DNA from: Kitasatospora viridis
GTDB taxonomy: Bacteria > Actinomycetota > Actinomycetes > Streptomycetales > Streptomycetaceae
Assembly (NCBI RefSeq): GCF_007829815.1
Contig: NZ_VIWT01000001.1
Location: forward strand, 5,853,001 to 5,917,000
Length of the DNA stretch: 64,000 nt
Reading direction: 5' to 3'
Part shown: positions 25,216-32,460 of the stretch, in pieces
Numbering within the stretch: the first letter of the stretch is position 1
Layout: each line of letters opens with the position of its first letter
Made by a program: the position numbers and the translations under genes
Notes under the pieces: model-generated
Databases searched by the model: none
What the model was told of the DNA's origin: nothing
The model's input: the letters and a program-made list of their open reading frames with translations, nothing else

Positions 25216-25300
25216 CCCCGTGCCAACGAGCAAACCACCCGACCGCGGGCCCTGTCCGCAGCCAGGTCGTTCAAGATCCTGCCGGGCATCTTCCTGCCAG
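25216..25300 (-). repeat. Conserved 85-bp non-coding element, copy B
   Basis: Second copy of the element at 23667-23751 (about 82% identical by eye), 62 bases upstream of the secreted-protein start on the same strand. The TGCCCGGCA dyad, TTGAA and GGTGGTTTGC are retained; the most variable part is the ten bases just before the conserved GTCCGCAGCC block. Confidence 0.75.
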
Positions 25301-25532
25301 AACGCCCCCGCAGGGCCCAGTCCGTCAGTGGGAGGGATCGCTCCGGACCGACTCGTGGACGCCGCGCGCTTTCGGCTGAGGGCGGGCGGACAGCTCCTGG
25401 TCATTGCCCGCCGCGCGGCCGGCTCCCCTGATCGTGAAGGTGTGGGACCTGGCCGAGCGTCTCGACGGCGACCCAATGCACGTGCCTCGTGCCTCGTGCC
25501 TCGGTGATGGGCCTGCCGGAGCGTATCAGGCG

Positions 25533-25573
25533 TGCATGATAATGTGCCGAGCCGAACATCAATGCAATTTTAC
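25533..25573. promoter_or_regulatory. Candidate ArgR (ARG box) operator
   Basis: TGCATGATAATGTGC (25533-25547) and CATCAATGCAATTTTAC (25557-25573) resemble the AT-rich TGCAT-type half-sites of actinobacterial ARG boxes and lie 30-70 bases before the carbamoyltransferase start. Assigned by resemblance and context only. Confidence 0.45.
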
Positions 25574-25600
25574 TAATCGTTCTGGAACCGGAGGTGGACG

Positions 25601-26584
25601 ATGGCGGTTTCGACCCTCAAGGGCCGCAGCCTGCTCTCGCTGCGGGATTTCAGCGCAGCCGAGATCACCGAACTGCTGGAGCACGCGGGCGATCTGAAGG
25701 AGCGGGCAGCACGCGGGGAGCACCCGCCGGTGCTGGCCGGCCGGAACATCGCGCTGATATTCCTCAAGCCGTCCTGCCGCACCAGGGTCTCCTTCGTGGT
25801 GGCGGCCACTCAGTCCGGCGCCCACCCCGAGGTCTTCGGTCGTGAGGACATCCGCTTCGGCATCAAGGAGTCGGTGCGCGACATCGCCCGGGTCTTCGGG
25901 CGGGTCTTCGACGGCGTGATGTTCCGCGGGTTCGAGCACGGCACCGTGGCCGAGTTCGCCGAGTACGCGGGCGTCCCCGTCTGGAACGGGCTGTGCGACA
26001 GCTACCACCCCACCCAGGTGCTGGCCGACCTGCTGACGCTGCGCGAGTCCTTCGGCGAGCTGGCCGGACTGCCCGTCACCTACGTCGGCGACGGCCGCAA
26101 CAACACGGCGACGACCCTGGCGATCGCCGCCGCCAAGCTCGGCCTGGACCTGCGGATCCTCGCGCCGGAGCAGCTCCGGCCCACCCCCGGGCTGGTCGCC
26201 GACCTACTGGCCGAGGCCGAGTCGGACCAGGCCCGGATCACCGTCACCTCGGATCCGACCGCGGCGCTGCGCGGGTCGGCGGCGGTCTACGGCGACGTCT
26301 GGGTCTCGATGGGTGAGGAGGACCGGACCGCCGAGCGGATCGCCCTGCTGCGCGACCTCAAGGTCACCGCGGGGCTGATGGCCCGCACCGGCCGCGCCGA
26401 CACCGTCTACCTGCACTGCCTCCCCGCCTTCCACGGGCTCGACACCGAGACCGCGATCGACCACCCCGACATCTGCGAGGTGGACGACGAGGTCTTCGAG
26501 GGCCCGCAGAGCCGGGTGTTCGACCAGTCGGAGAACCGGATGCACACCGCGAAGGCGCTGATGCAGCTGACCGTCGCGGGCTGA
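25601..26584 (+). CDS. argF: Ornithine carbamoyltransferase
   Basis: Makes citrulline from ornithine and carbamoyl phosphate in arginine synthesis, or runs in reverse in catabolism. The 327-residue protein has the ornithine-binding VSMGEE and HCLPAFH motifs, HPTQ, and GDGRNNTA at the domain hinge. The carbamoyl-phosphate loop, usually STRTR, reads SCRTR (residues 58-62), and the following FE is FV. It stands alone rather than in an arg operon and is preceded by AT-rich ArgR-like sites. GGAGGTGG precedes the ATG. A specialised or catabolic isozyme is possible given the altered loop; the annotation as OTC is secure. Confidence 0.9.
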   Translation: MAVSTLKGRSLLSLRDFSAAEITELLEHAGDLKERAARGEHPPVLAGRNIALIFLKPSCRTRVSFVVAATQSGAHPEVFGREDIRFGIKESVRDIARVFGRVFDGVMFRGFEHGTVAEFAEYAGVPVWNGLCDSYHPTQVLADLLTLRESFGELAGLPVTYVGDGRNNTATTLAIAAAKLGLDLRILAPEQLRPTPGLVADLLAEAESDQARITVTSDPTAALRGSAAVYGDVWVSMGEEDRTAERIALLRDLKVTAGLMARTGRADTVYLHCLPAFHGLDTETAIDHPDICEVDDEVFEGPQSRVFDQSENRMHTAKALMQLTVAG

Positions 26585-26767
26585 CCACCTGCGAGGGGGA
26601 GGGGGCGACAGCGGCTACGACGGCCACCTGTGGGAATTCGCCTCCTGGGCACGGGAGGGTCGAGCTAGAGCGAGATGCCAGCGCGGGTCGGCGCAGCGCT
26701 CCGCGCCACCCGTGACCCGCAGGCCCGACACCCGGGCGATCCGCTCCTCCGCGAGAGCGACCTTCCC

Positions 26768-26801
26768 CAGGGCCCCGGTGGGTGTGTCGACCGGGGCCCT
26801 G
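26768..26801. terminator. Hairpin terminator between convergent genes
   Basis: CAGGGCCCCGGT (26768-26779) and ACCGGGGCCCTG (26790-26801) form a perfect 12-bp stem with a 10-base loop, immediately before the stop of the minus-strand flavoprotein gene (26808). Confidence 0.8.
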
Positions 26802-26807
26802 ACTCCG

Positions 26808-28037
26808 TCAGAGCGAGCCGAGCGGCACGTTCGGGTCGGCGAGCTTCGACAGGTCCACCTGGCGGGCGGTGCGGACCAGGTCGCGGATGGGGTCGGTGAC
26901 GTCCCAGACGTTCACGTTCATGCCGGCCAGCACCCGGCCGTCGCGGGTCCAGAAGGCGATGAACTCCAGGGTTCCCGGGTCGCCGCGGAAGACGACCTGG
27001 TCGTAGCCGTCCGGTTCGACGTAGCCGACGTACTCCATGCCCAGCTCGTACTGGTCGGTGTAGAAGTACGGGATCCGGTCGAAGACGACCTCCTCGCCGA
27101 GCATCGCCTTGGCCGCGGTCTGCGGTTGGTTGAGCGCGTTGGCCCAGTGCTCCACGCGGATCGGCTTGCCGTACTGGGGGTGTTGGGCGCGGGCCACGTC
27201 GCCGGCGGCGAAGATGTCGGGGTCGTCGGTGGCGAGGCCGGAGTCGGTGAGGACGCCGTCGTCGACCGGGAGGCCGGCCGCCTCGGCCAGGGCGGTGTTG
27301 GGGGCGGCGCCGATGCCGACCAGGACCGCGTCGGCGGGTACCAGGGTGCCGTCGGCCAGGCGGACGCCGGTGACGCGGCCGTCCGTGCCCTCGAAGGACT
27401 GCACGCCGATGCCGAAGCGCAGGTCGACGCCGTGCTTGCGGTGCAGGTCGGCGAAGACCTGGGCGACCTCGCGGCCGAGCACCCGGAGCAGGGGCAGCTC
27501 CAGCGCCTCCAGCACGGTGACCTCGACCCCGGCGGTGCGGGCGGCGGCGGTGGCCTCCAGGCCGATCCAGCCGGCGCCGACCACCACCAGGTGCCGTACG
27601 GTGCCGAAGAGTTCGCGCAGCCGGTCGCTCTCCTCGACGGTGCGCAGGTAGTGCACGCCGGCCAGGTCGGCGCCGGGCACCGGCAGCCGGCGCGGCGAGG
27701 CACCGGTGGCCAGCAGCAGCTTGGCGTAGCCGAGCCGGCTGCCGTCGGAGAGTTCGAGCTCGTGCGCGGCGCGGTCGATCGCGGTGACCGTGGTGCCCAG
27801 GCGCAGGTCGATCTCCTGCTCCTGGTACCACTCCCGTGGGTGGACGTAGATCTTCTCCCGGGAGTCCTTGCCCGCGAGGTAACCCTTCGACAGCGGGGGC
27901 CGCTCGTAGGGCATTTCGGTCTCGGTGCCGATCAGGACCAGCGGCCCCCGGTAGCCCTGGTTGCGCAGCGCCTCGGCCGCCTTGGCCCCGGCCAGGCTGG
28001 CGCCGACGATCACGTGGGCCGAATTCCTGCTGGTCAT
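26808..28037 (-). CDS. FAD-dependent ferredoxin reductase-type oxidoreductase
   Basis: A 409-residue flavoprotein of the ferredoxin-reductase/NADH-dependent oxygenase-reductase branch. FAD-binding motif VIVGASLAGAKAAEALR at the N-terminus, NAD(P)H-binding VVVGAGWIGLEATAAA in the middle, and the second FAD motif DIFAAGDVAR. The first glycine pattern is GxSLAG rather than GGGxAG, as in many ferredoxin reductases. The C-terminal reductase domain starts near residue 320. GAGGAG precedes the ATG at 28037. No redox partner is adjacent; the ferredoxin at 32243 and the P450s at 32461-34979 are possible clients, by inference only. Confidence 0.88.
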   Translation of the reverse strand: MTSRNSAHVIVGASLAGAKAAEALRNQGYRGPLVLIGTETEMPYERPPLSKGYLAGKDSREKIYVHPREWYQEQEIDLRLGTTVTAIDRAAHELELSDGSRLGYAKLLLATGASPRRLPVPGADLAGVHYLRTVEESDRLRELFGTVRHLVVVGAGWIGLEATAAARTAGVEVTVLEALELPLLRVLGREVAQVFADLHRKHGVDLRFGIGVQSFEGTDGRVTGVRLADGTLVPADAVLVGIGAAPNTALAEAAGLPVDDGVLTDSGLATDDPDIFAAGDVARAQHPQYGKPIRVEHWANALNQPQTAAKAMLGEEVVFDRIPYFYTDQYELGMEYVGYVEPDGYDQVVFRGDPGTLEFIAFWTRDGRVLAGMNVNVWDVTDPIRDLVRTARQVDLSKLADPNVPLGSL

Positions 28038-28168
28038 TCGCACTCCTCTGGGTACGGCAAGCACCCGGGCGGGCACTCTCAGCACTCACTCCCCAGTCGA
28101 ACGCGCACTCACACGCGCCCGGGAGCAGGATGGAGTAGTCCGGGAGGCCCGTCCGAGGAGGTCGTTCG

Positions 28169-28474
28169 ATGGCGACGGAGCAGCAGCGGGGCAGCAGCGG
28201 GAACGGCACCGGGAGCGGGCGGTCGGCACAGCCGCACCCGGTGCGCGACATGGTGGACGCGGCCTGGCACATCCGGCCGATCACGGTGCTGGTGATGATC
28301 GGCGCGTCGATGGGGCTCGGCCTGGTGGGCGCCCAGGTGGCGACGACCTGGGTGGTCGTGCTGTTCGCGATCTTCTGGGGCCTGACCGTTGTGGCGACCC
28401 TGGTGCTGACGGCCCGGATGCTGACGGAGCGTCAGCATCGGGACGGCGGCAGGCACCGGCGGGTGGCGCACTGA
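28169..28474 (+). CDS. Small two-helix membrane protein
   Basis: A 101-residue protein with a Gly/Ser-rich hydrophilic N-terminus of about 30 residues and two transmembrane helices (VLVMIGASMGLGLVGAQV and WVVVLFAIFWGLTVVATLVL). It carries a short basic C-terminus. The coding pattern is good and a perfect terminator follows. I do not recognise the family beyond common actinobacterial membrane proteins of unknown function. Confidence 0.65.
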   Translation: MATEQQRGSSGNGTGSGRSAQPHPVRDMVDAAWHIRPITVLVMIGASMGLGLVGAQVATTWVVVLFAIFWGLTVVATLVLTARMLTERQHRDGGRHRRVAH

Positions 28475-28508
28475 GGCGGGTCCACCGAGTGGGGCGCCGA
28501 GTGGGATG

Positions 28509-28540
28509 CCGAGGGCCGGGACGGGAGTCCCGGCCCTCGG
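28509..28540. terminator. Hairpin terminator
   Basis: CCGAGGGCCGGGAC (28509-28522) pairs with GTCCCGGCCCTCGG (28527-28540), a perfect 14-bp stem and 4-base loop between two convergent genes. Confidence 0.85.
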
Positions 28541-28562
28541 TGTTGCTCGGTGGTGGTGTCGG

Positions 28563-28787
28563 TCAGTGCCGGTGGCTGCCCAGGTAGAAGAGGAGCATCA
28601 CGAAGAACGCGAAGAAGTGGGTGCCGGCGATGTAGATGGCGGCGCGGGTCAGCGCCGCCTTCCGCTTGCTCTTCTCGTCCCGGACGGTGCCGTCCACCGG
28701 GGAGAGGACGGGTGGCACGGCAGGGGACTGGGCGGGGGTCCCGACGGGCTGCACGGCGTCCTCCGCAGCGTCCTTCGCGGCGGTCAC
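28563..28787 (-). CDS. Small membrane protein (DUF6126-like)
   Basis: A 74-residue protein with a disordered N-terminal half and one C-terminal transmembrane helix, AAIYIAGTHFFAFFVMLLFYLG, preceded by a basic KSKRKAALTR stretch. The pattern matches the small actinobacterial DUF6126 proteins as I recall them. Its GTG start overlaps the ArsR gene stop by GTGA, so the two are translationally coupled. Function unknown. Confidence 0.75.
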   Translation of the reverse strand: MTAAKDAAEDAVQPVGTPAQSPAVPPVLSPVDGTVRDEKSKRKAALTRAAIYIAGTHFFAFFVMLLFYLGSHRH

Positions 28788-29194
28788 AGGGCGGCTCCCA
28801 GGGCGTCCCGGTCGAGCTCGGGCCGCATCTCGGTGAGGATCCGCCGGGCGGCCCGGAGCAGCTCGGCGACGTCGGGCGTGCTGAGCGCGTAGACCACGGT
28901 GCTGCCCGCGCGGGTGGCGGTCACCAGGTTGCTGCGCCGCAGCACCGCGAGCTGCTGGGAGAGGCTGGACGGCTCGATCTCGATCAGCTCCAGCAGCTCG
29001 CGCACCGGACGCGGTCCGTCCTGGAGCAGCTCCAGCACCCGGATCCGGGCGGGGTGGCCGAGGGTGCGGAAGAACTCCGCCTTGGCCTGGTAGAGCGGAA
29101 CCGGCACTGTGTCCTCCGTCACCGCGGCGGTGCGGTGCACCGGCGTCATCGCACCGGCATCATCCACTGGAGATGAAGAATTCTTCAAGTCCAT
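28784..29194 (-). CDS. ArsR family winged-helix regulator
   Basis: A 136-residue ArsR-type repressor if started at 29194, or 121 residues from the ATG at 29149. The DNA-binding core is FFRTLGHPARIRVLELLQ...VRELLELIEIEPSSLSQQLAVLRRSNLVTATRAGSTVVYAL. The ELCVC metal-binding motif is absent, so it may sense something other than metals. A 14-bp perfect palindrome TGAAGAATTCTTCA (29174-29187) lies inside the long form but upstream of the short one; if it is an operator, the shorter start is the real one. It is coupled to the small membrane protein gene. Confidence 0.82.
   Translation of the reverse strand: MDLKNSSSPVDDAGAMTPVHRTAAVTEDTVPVPLYQAKAEFFRTLGHPARIRVLELLQDGPRPVRELLELIEIEPSSLSQQLAVLRRSNLVTATRAGSTVVYALSTPDVAELLRAARRILTEMRPELDRDALGAAL
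29174..29187. promoter_or_regulatory. Perfect palindrome at ArsR gene start
   Basis: TGAAGAATTCTTCA, a 14-bp perfect AT-rich palindrome, a likely autoregulatory operator of the ArsR protein. It favours translation from the ATG at 29149. Confidence 0.55.
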
Positions 29195-29227
29195 GATCGC
29201 GGCTGCGGCGCCCGGTCCGGGAACGCC

Positions 29228-29261
29228 GTGGCGGGCGCCGGCCGGGGCCGGCGCCCGCCAC
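29228..29261. terminator. Strong hairpin downstream of nagB
   Basis: GTGGCGGGCGCCGGCC (29228-29243) and GGCCGGCGCCCGCCAC (29246-29261) are perfectly complementary over 16 bases; in practice the innermost pairs open to form the loop. It lies 17 bases beyond the minus-strand nagB stop. Confidence 0.8.
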
Positions 29262-29277
29262 CACGGGGGACGGTGCG

Positions 29278-30060
29278 TCAGATCGACTGCCAGGACGGCT
29301 TGGCGGCGTAGGTGGCGCGGAAGTAGTCGGCCAGCTTGAGGTGGGTCGCGGCGGCCTCGTCCACCACCACGGTGGCGTGCGGGTGCAGCTGCAGCGCGGA
29401 GGCCGGGACCAGGGCGGAGAGCGGGCCCTCGACGGTCTGCGCGACCGCCTCGGCCTTGGCCGCGCCGGTGGCCAGCAGCACCAGGTGGCGGGCCTCCAGG
29501 ATGGTGCCGATGCCCTGGGTCAGGACGTGGTGCGGGACCTCGTCCAGGCTGTCGAAGAACCGGGCGTTGTCCACCCGGGTCTGCTCGGTCAGGGTCTTGA
29601 TCCGGGTCCGCGAGGCGAGCGAGGAGCACGGCTCGTTGAAGCCGATGTGGCCGTCGGTGCCGATGCCCAGCAGCTGGAGGTCCACGCCGCCGGCCTCGGC
29701 CAGCTGCCGGTCGTAGGCGATCGCGGCGGCGGCGATGTCCTCGGCCGCGCCGTCGGGGCCGATGAAGCGCTCGCCCGGGATGCCGAGCGGCTGCAGCACC
29801 TCGCGCAGCAGCACCTCGCGGTAGGACTCGGGGTGGCCGTCGGGCAGGCCGACGTACTCGTCCAGCTGGCAGACCCGGGCCCGCGAGACGTCGAGCGTGC
29901 CCGCCTGCACCTTGGCTTCCAGGGCGCGGTAGATCGGCAGCGGCGTGGACCCGGTGGCCACGCCGAGCAGCGCGTCGGGCTTGCCGGTGAGCAGGTCCGC
30001 GATCGCCGTGGCGATCAGCTCACCGCCCGCCGCGGCGTCGGGAACGATCACAATCTCCAT
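29278..30060 (-). CDS. nagB: Glucosamine-6-phosphate deaminase
   Basis: Converts glucosamine 6-phosphate to fructose 6-phosphate and ammonia, the step that brings chitin- and wall-derived amino sugars into glycolysis. The 260-residue length is standard. Motifs: LGVATGSTPLPIY at the substrate phosphate, the catalytic Asp in CQLDEYVGL, GIGTDGHIGFNEP with Asp and His of the ring-opening site, and SRTRIKTL. Starts at 30060 (MEIVIVPDAAAG). A dre operator (30089-30106) lies about 30 bases upstream, so DasR repression relieved by GlcN6P is expected, as known for nagB in streptomycetes. Confidence 0.95.
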   Translation of the reverse strand: MEIVIVPDAAAGGELIATAIADLLTGKPDALLGVATGSTPLPIYRALEAKVQAGTLDVSRARVCQLDEYVGLPDGHPESYREVLLREVLQPLGIPGERFIGPDGAAEDIAAAAIAYDRQLAEAGGVDLQLLGIGTDGHIGFNEPCSSLASRTRIKTLTEQTRVDNARFFDSLDEVPHHVLTQGIGTILEARHLVLLATGAAKAEAVAQTVEGPLSALVPASALQLHPHATVVVDEAAATHLKLADYFRATYAAKPSWQSI

Positions 30061-30088
30061 CTTGACCCACCGTCCGAAAGCATGTATT

Positions 30089-30106
30089 TAGAGGTCTAGA
30101 CCAATC
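30089..30106. promoter_or_regulatory. DasR-responsive element (dre)
   Basis: Contains the perfect core GGTCTAGACC at 30093-30102 with AGA and AAT flanks, matching the GntR-type dre consensus of streptomycetes (ACTGGTCTAGACCACT) in the central ten positions. It is placed about 30 bases before the nagB start. Confidence 0.85.
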
Positions 30107-30165
30107 TGGGCGAGTTTACCGCGTCGGACGAGCCCGCCGAAACCCGGATCCCAAGGGGCGGCAGG

Positions 30166-30927
30166 TCAGCCGCGCGGCGGGGAGATGATGCAGAACCCGG
30201 CCCCCGAGTCGTCCCGCAGCACCGACATCCGGCCGTACGGGGAGTCGGTCGGCGGCACCACGACCTCGCCGCCCAGCTCGGCCGCCCGGGCCGCCGCCAG
30301 GTCGGTGTCGCTGACCTGGAAGTAGGTGCTCCAGAACGACCGGCTGCCGGGCGGGAGCATCGGCGGCAGGTCGCCGATGCCGCCGACCGGGGCGCCGTGC
30401 AGCTTGATCACGGTGTAGTCCAGGCCCGGCACCTCGTCGTACGCGTAGCCGAAGACCTGGAAGTAGAAGTTGCGCGCGGTCCGCGGATCGTCGGAGAGGT
30501 TCTCGTTCCAGGTGAACGAGCCAGGCTCGTTGGCCAGCCCGGATCCGGCGTGCGCCCGGGCCTGCCAGATGCCGAAGAGTGCCCCGGCCGGGTCCTGGGC
30601 CATCGCCATCCGGCCCTGGTCGAGCACGTCGAGCGGGCCGAGCAGCACCTCGCCGCCGCTGTCCCGGACCCGCTCGGCGACCGCGTCCGCGTCGTCGGCT
30701 GCCAGGTAGGTGGTCCACTGCGGGTGGCTCGCGGTGGGCTCGGGGGAGAGGCCGGCCACCCGGGTGCCGCGCATCGAGGCGAGCCGGTAGTGGCCGCCCG
30801 CCTCGCCGGTGTCGGTGTACTCCCAGCCGAACAGCCCCTGGTAGAAGGCCATCGCCTTCCCGATGTCGGTGCAGGTGAGGTCGACCCAGCAGGGCATGCC
30901 CTCGCGGTAGGCGGTCATCTTGGACAT
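30166..30927 (-). CDS. Two-domain VOC family protein
   Basis: A 253-residue protein of two tandem glyoxalase-like domains. Each begins with a beta-alpha unit (PCWVDLTCTDIGKAMAFYQGLFGWEY; FTWNENLSDDPRTARNFYFQVFGYAY) and ends with a beta strand carrying an acidic or Ser-Pro turn. This build is typical of actinobacterial paralogues of the hydroxylase partner or antibiotic-resistance type, but the catalytic Glu ligands are not all conserved. Substrate unknown. It starts at 30927 (MSKMTAYREG) and follows the antiporter gene by 48 bases, perhaps in one transcript. Confidence 0.8.
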   Translation of the reverse strand: MSKMTAYREGMPCWVDLTCTDIGKAMAFYQGLFGWEYTDTGEAGGHYRLASMRGTRVAGLSPEPTASHPQWTTYLAADDADAVAERVRDSGGEVLLGPLDVLDQGRMAMAQDPAGALFGIWQARAHAGSGLANEPGSFTWNENLSDDPRTARNFYFQVFGYAYDEVPGLDYTVIKLHGAPVGGIGDLPPMLPPGSRSFWSTYFQVSDTDLAAARAAELGGEVVVPPTDSPYGRMSVLRDDSGAGFCIISPPRG

Positions 30928-30975
30928 CGGCGGCTCCTCGCGGCGGGTGGGTGGTGGTGGGCGGGTGACGGTGGG

Positions 30976-32103
30976 TCAGGGGCTGACGGCGAGGATCACG
31001 TAGCCGGCCAGCACCGACAGGTGTACCCCGCCCTGCAGTGGGGTGGCCCGCCCCGGGATCACGGTGAGCGTGCCGACCGCGACGGTCAGCGCGAGCAGCA
31101 CCAGGTGGGTCGCGTCCAGGCCGAGCACCAGCGGGCCGCTGAGCCAGATCGAGGCCAGCGCGACCGCCGGGATGGTCATCCCGATGCTGGCCATGGCCGA
31201 GCCGAGCGCCAGGTTGAGCCCGATCTGCACCTGGTCGCGCTTGGCGGCCCGGACCGCCGCGATGGTCTCCGGCAGCAGCACCAGCAGCGCGATCACCACG
31301 CCCATCACCGAGGCCGGCAGGCCGGCCGAGGTGAGCGCCGACTCGATGTTCGGCGACACCGTCTTGGCCAGCCCGACCACCGCGACCAGGGCGAGCAGCA
31401 GCAGGCCCAGGCTCGCGACGGCGGCCCGGGCGGACGGGCGCTCGGCGTGCTGCCCGTCGTCGCCCGGGGCCTCGGCCGGTTCGCTCTCCATCGGGCCGCC
31501 GCCCAGGTCCGGCGGGAGGAAGTAGTCCCGGTGCCGGACCGTCTGGGTGGTGACGAAGAGCCCGTAGAGCACCACGGCGGCCAGCGAGGCGAAGGTCAGC
31601 TGGGTGGTGGAGAACCTCGGCCCGGGGGTGCTGGTGGTGAAGGTGGGCAGCACCAGGCTGAGGGTGGCCAGGGTCGCGACGGTGGCGAGTGCGGCGCCGG
31701 TGCCCTCCGGGTTGAAGACGGCCACCCGGGAGCGCAGCGCGCCGACCAGCAGGCAGAGGCCGACGATCCCGTTGCAGGTGATCATCACGGCGGCGAAGAC
31801 GGTGTCCCGGGCCAGGGTGGCGTTCTTGGCGCCGTTGTCGGCCATCAGGGTGACGATCAGGGCCACCTCGATCACCGTCACCGCCACCGCGAGGACCAGT
31901 GATCCGAGCGGTTCGCCGACACGGTGGGCCACCACCTCGGCGTGGTGCACCGCGGCCAGCACCGCGCCGACCAGGGCCAGCCCGGCGACCGCGGCCGCCA
32001 CCGCGTCCAGCGAGCGGCCCCAGACCACGGCCAGCAGCAGGAAGGCCAGGGCCGGGACCAGCATGGTCCACCGGCTCAGCAGGGCGGTCAGCTTGTCAGT
32101 CAT
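30976..32103 (-). CDS. chaA: Ca2+/H+ (cation) antiporter, ChaA-like
   Basis: A 375-residue integral membrane antiporter of the CaCA family with eleven likely helices. The two inverted halves carry the characteristic acidic motifs: EPLGSLVLAVAVTVIEVALI in the first half and VVIALLVLLPETIAAVRAA...LNLALGSAMASIGMTIP in the second. A hydrophilic acidic loop (ESEPAEAPGDDG) separates the halves. It exports Ca2+, or Na+/K+, in exchange for protons at the cytoplasmic membrane. The start at 32103 is preceded by an AT-richer stretch; a strong terminator (32170-32211) insulates it from the ferredoxin gene upstream. Confidence 0.9.
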   Translation of the reverse strand: MTDKLTALLSRWTMLVPALAFLLLAVVWGRSLDAVAAAVAGLALVGAVLAAVHHAEVVAHRVGEPLGSLVLAVAVTVIEVALIVTLMADNGAKNATLARDTVFAAVMITCNGIVGLCLLVGALRSRVAVFNPEGTGAALATVATLATLSLVLPTFTTSTPGPRFSTTQLTFASLAAVVLYGLFVTTQTVRHRDYFLPPDLGGGPMESEPAEAPGDDGQHAERPSARAAVASLGLLLLALVAVVGLAKTVSPNIESALTSAGLPASVMGVVIALLVLLPETIAAVRAAKRDQVQIGLNLALGSAMASIGMTIPAVALASIWLSGPLVLGLDATHLVLLALTVAVGTLTVIPGRATPLQGGVHLSVLAGYVILAVSP

Positions 32104-32169
32104 CGGGAAGAGCTTGGCAGACTGAACGTCAGAAATGGTGCATGTAGGACATTTCCGGGCTGACGTGCC

Positions 32170-32211
32170 GACGGCCGCACGAGGCTTTCGGGTGTGCCTC
32201 GTGCGGCCGTC
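32170..32211. terminator. Strong hairpin terminator downstream of the P450/ferredoxin operon
   Basis: GACGGCCGCACGAGGC (32170-32185) and GCCTCGTGCGGCCGTC (32196-32211), a perfect 16-bp stem with a 10-base loop. It ends the minus-strand P450-ferredoxin transcript and marks the likely left edge of the macrolactam cluster. Confidence 0.88.
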
Positions 32212-32242
32212 GCTGTCGCCGTCTGCGCGGACGGACCCCCGG

Positions 32243-32434
32243 CTACTCGGTGATCCGGATGAGCCGCACCGGGCAGAGCGAGGCGGTCTGCCGGACCACC
32301 GCGTGCAGCTCGGCGGGCGGCTCCGACTGGAGCAGCGTCACGATGCCGTCCTCGTCCTGGTCGAAGACCTCCGGGGCGAGCATGACGCACTGGCCGGCCG
32401 ACACGCACCGGTCGGGGTCGACGCTGACGCGCAT
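32243..32434 (-). CDS. Ferredoxin (3Fe-4S type, P450 partner)
   Basis: A 63-residue ferredoxin. The cluster ligands are in VDPDRCVSAGQCVMLAP and ASLCPVRLI: Cys-x5-Cys plus a distal Cys-Pro, the pattern of the small 3Fe-4S ferredoxins that pass electrons to actinobacterial P450s. It lies 26 bases downstream of P450 A in the same orientation. ATG at 32434. Its role as the electron donor for the two neighbouring P450s is inferred from position. Confidence 0.92.
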   Translation of the reverse strand: MRVSVDPDRCVSAGQCVMLAPEVFDQDEDGIVTLLQSEPPAELHAVVRQTASLCPVRLIRITE

Positions 32435-32460
32435 GGCACCTCGCTCTCGGGGGTGGGCGG

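Larger units (their letters stand above)
25155..25600. other. Long intergenic region between small secreted protein and ornithine carbamoyltransferase
   Basis: 446 bases. It contains copy B of the conserved element (25216-25300), a triple 7-base tandem repeat GTGCCTC (25482-25502), and an AT-rich stretch at 25530-25585 with candidate ArgR sites. I see no supported gene in the middle (25301-25480). Confidence 0.6.

Noticed and set aside
25300..25480. Plus-strand frames in the gap before the carbamoyltransferase
   Set aside because: Codon bias and composition do not fit the real genes and there is no ribosome-binding site with a plausible start.
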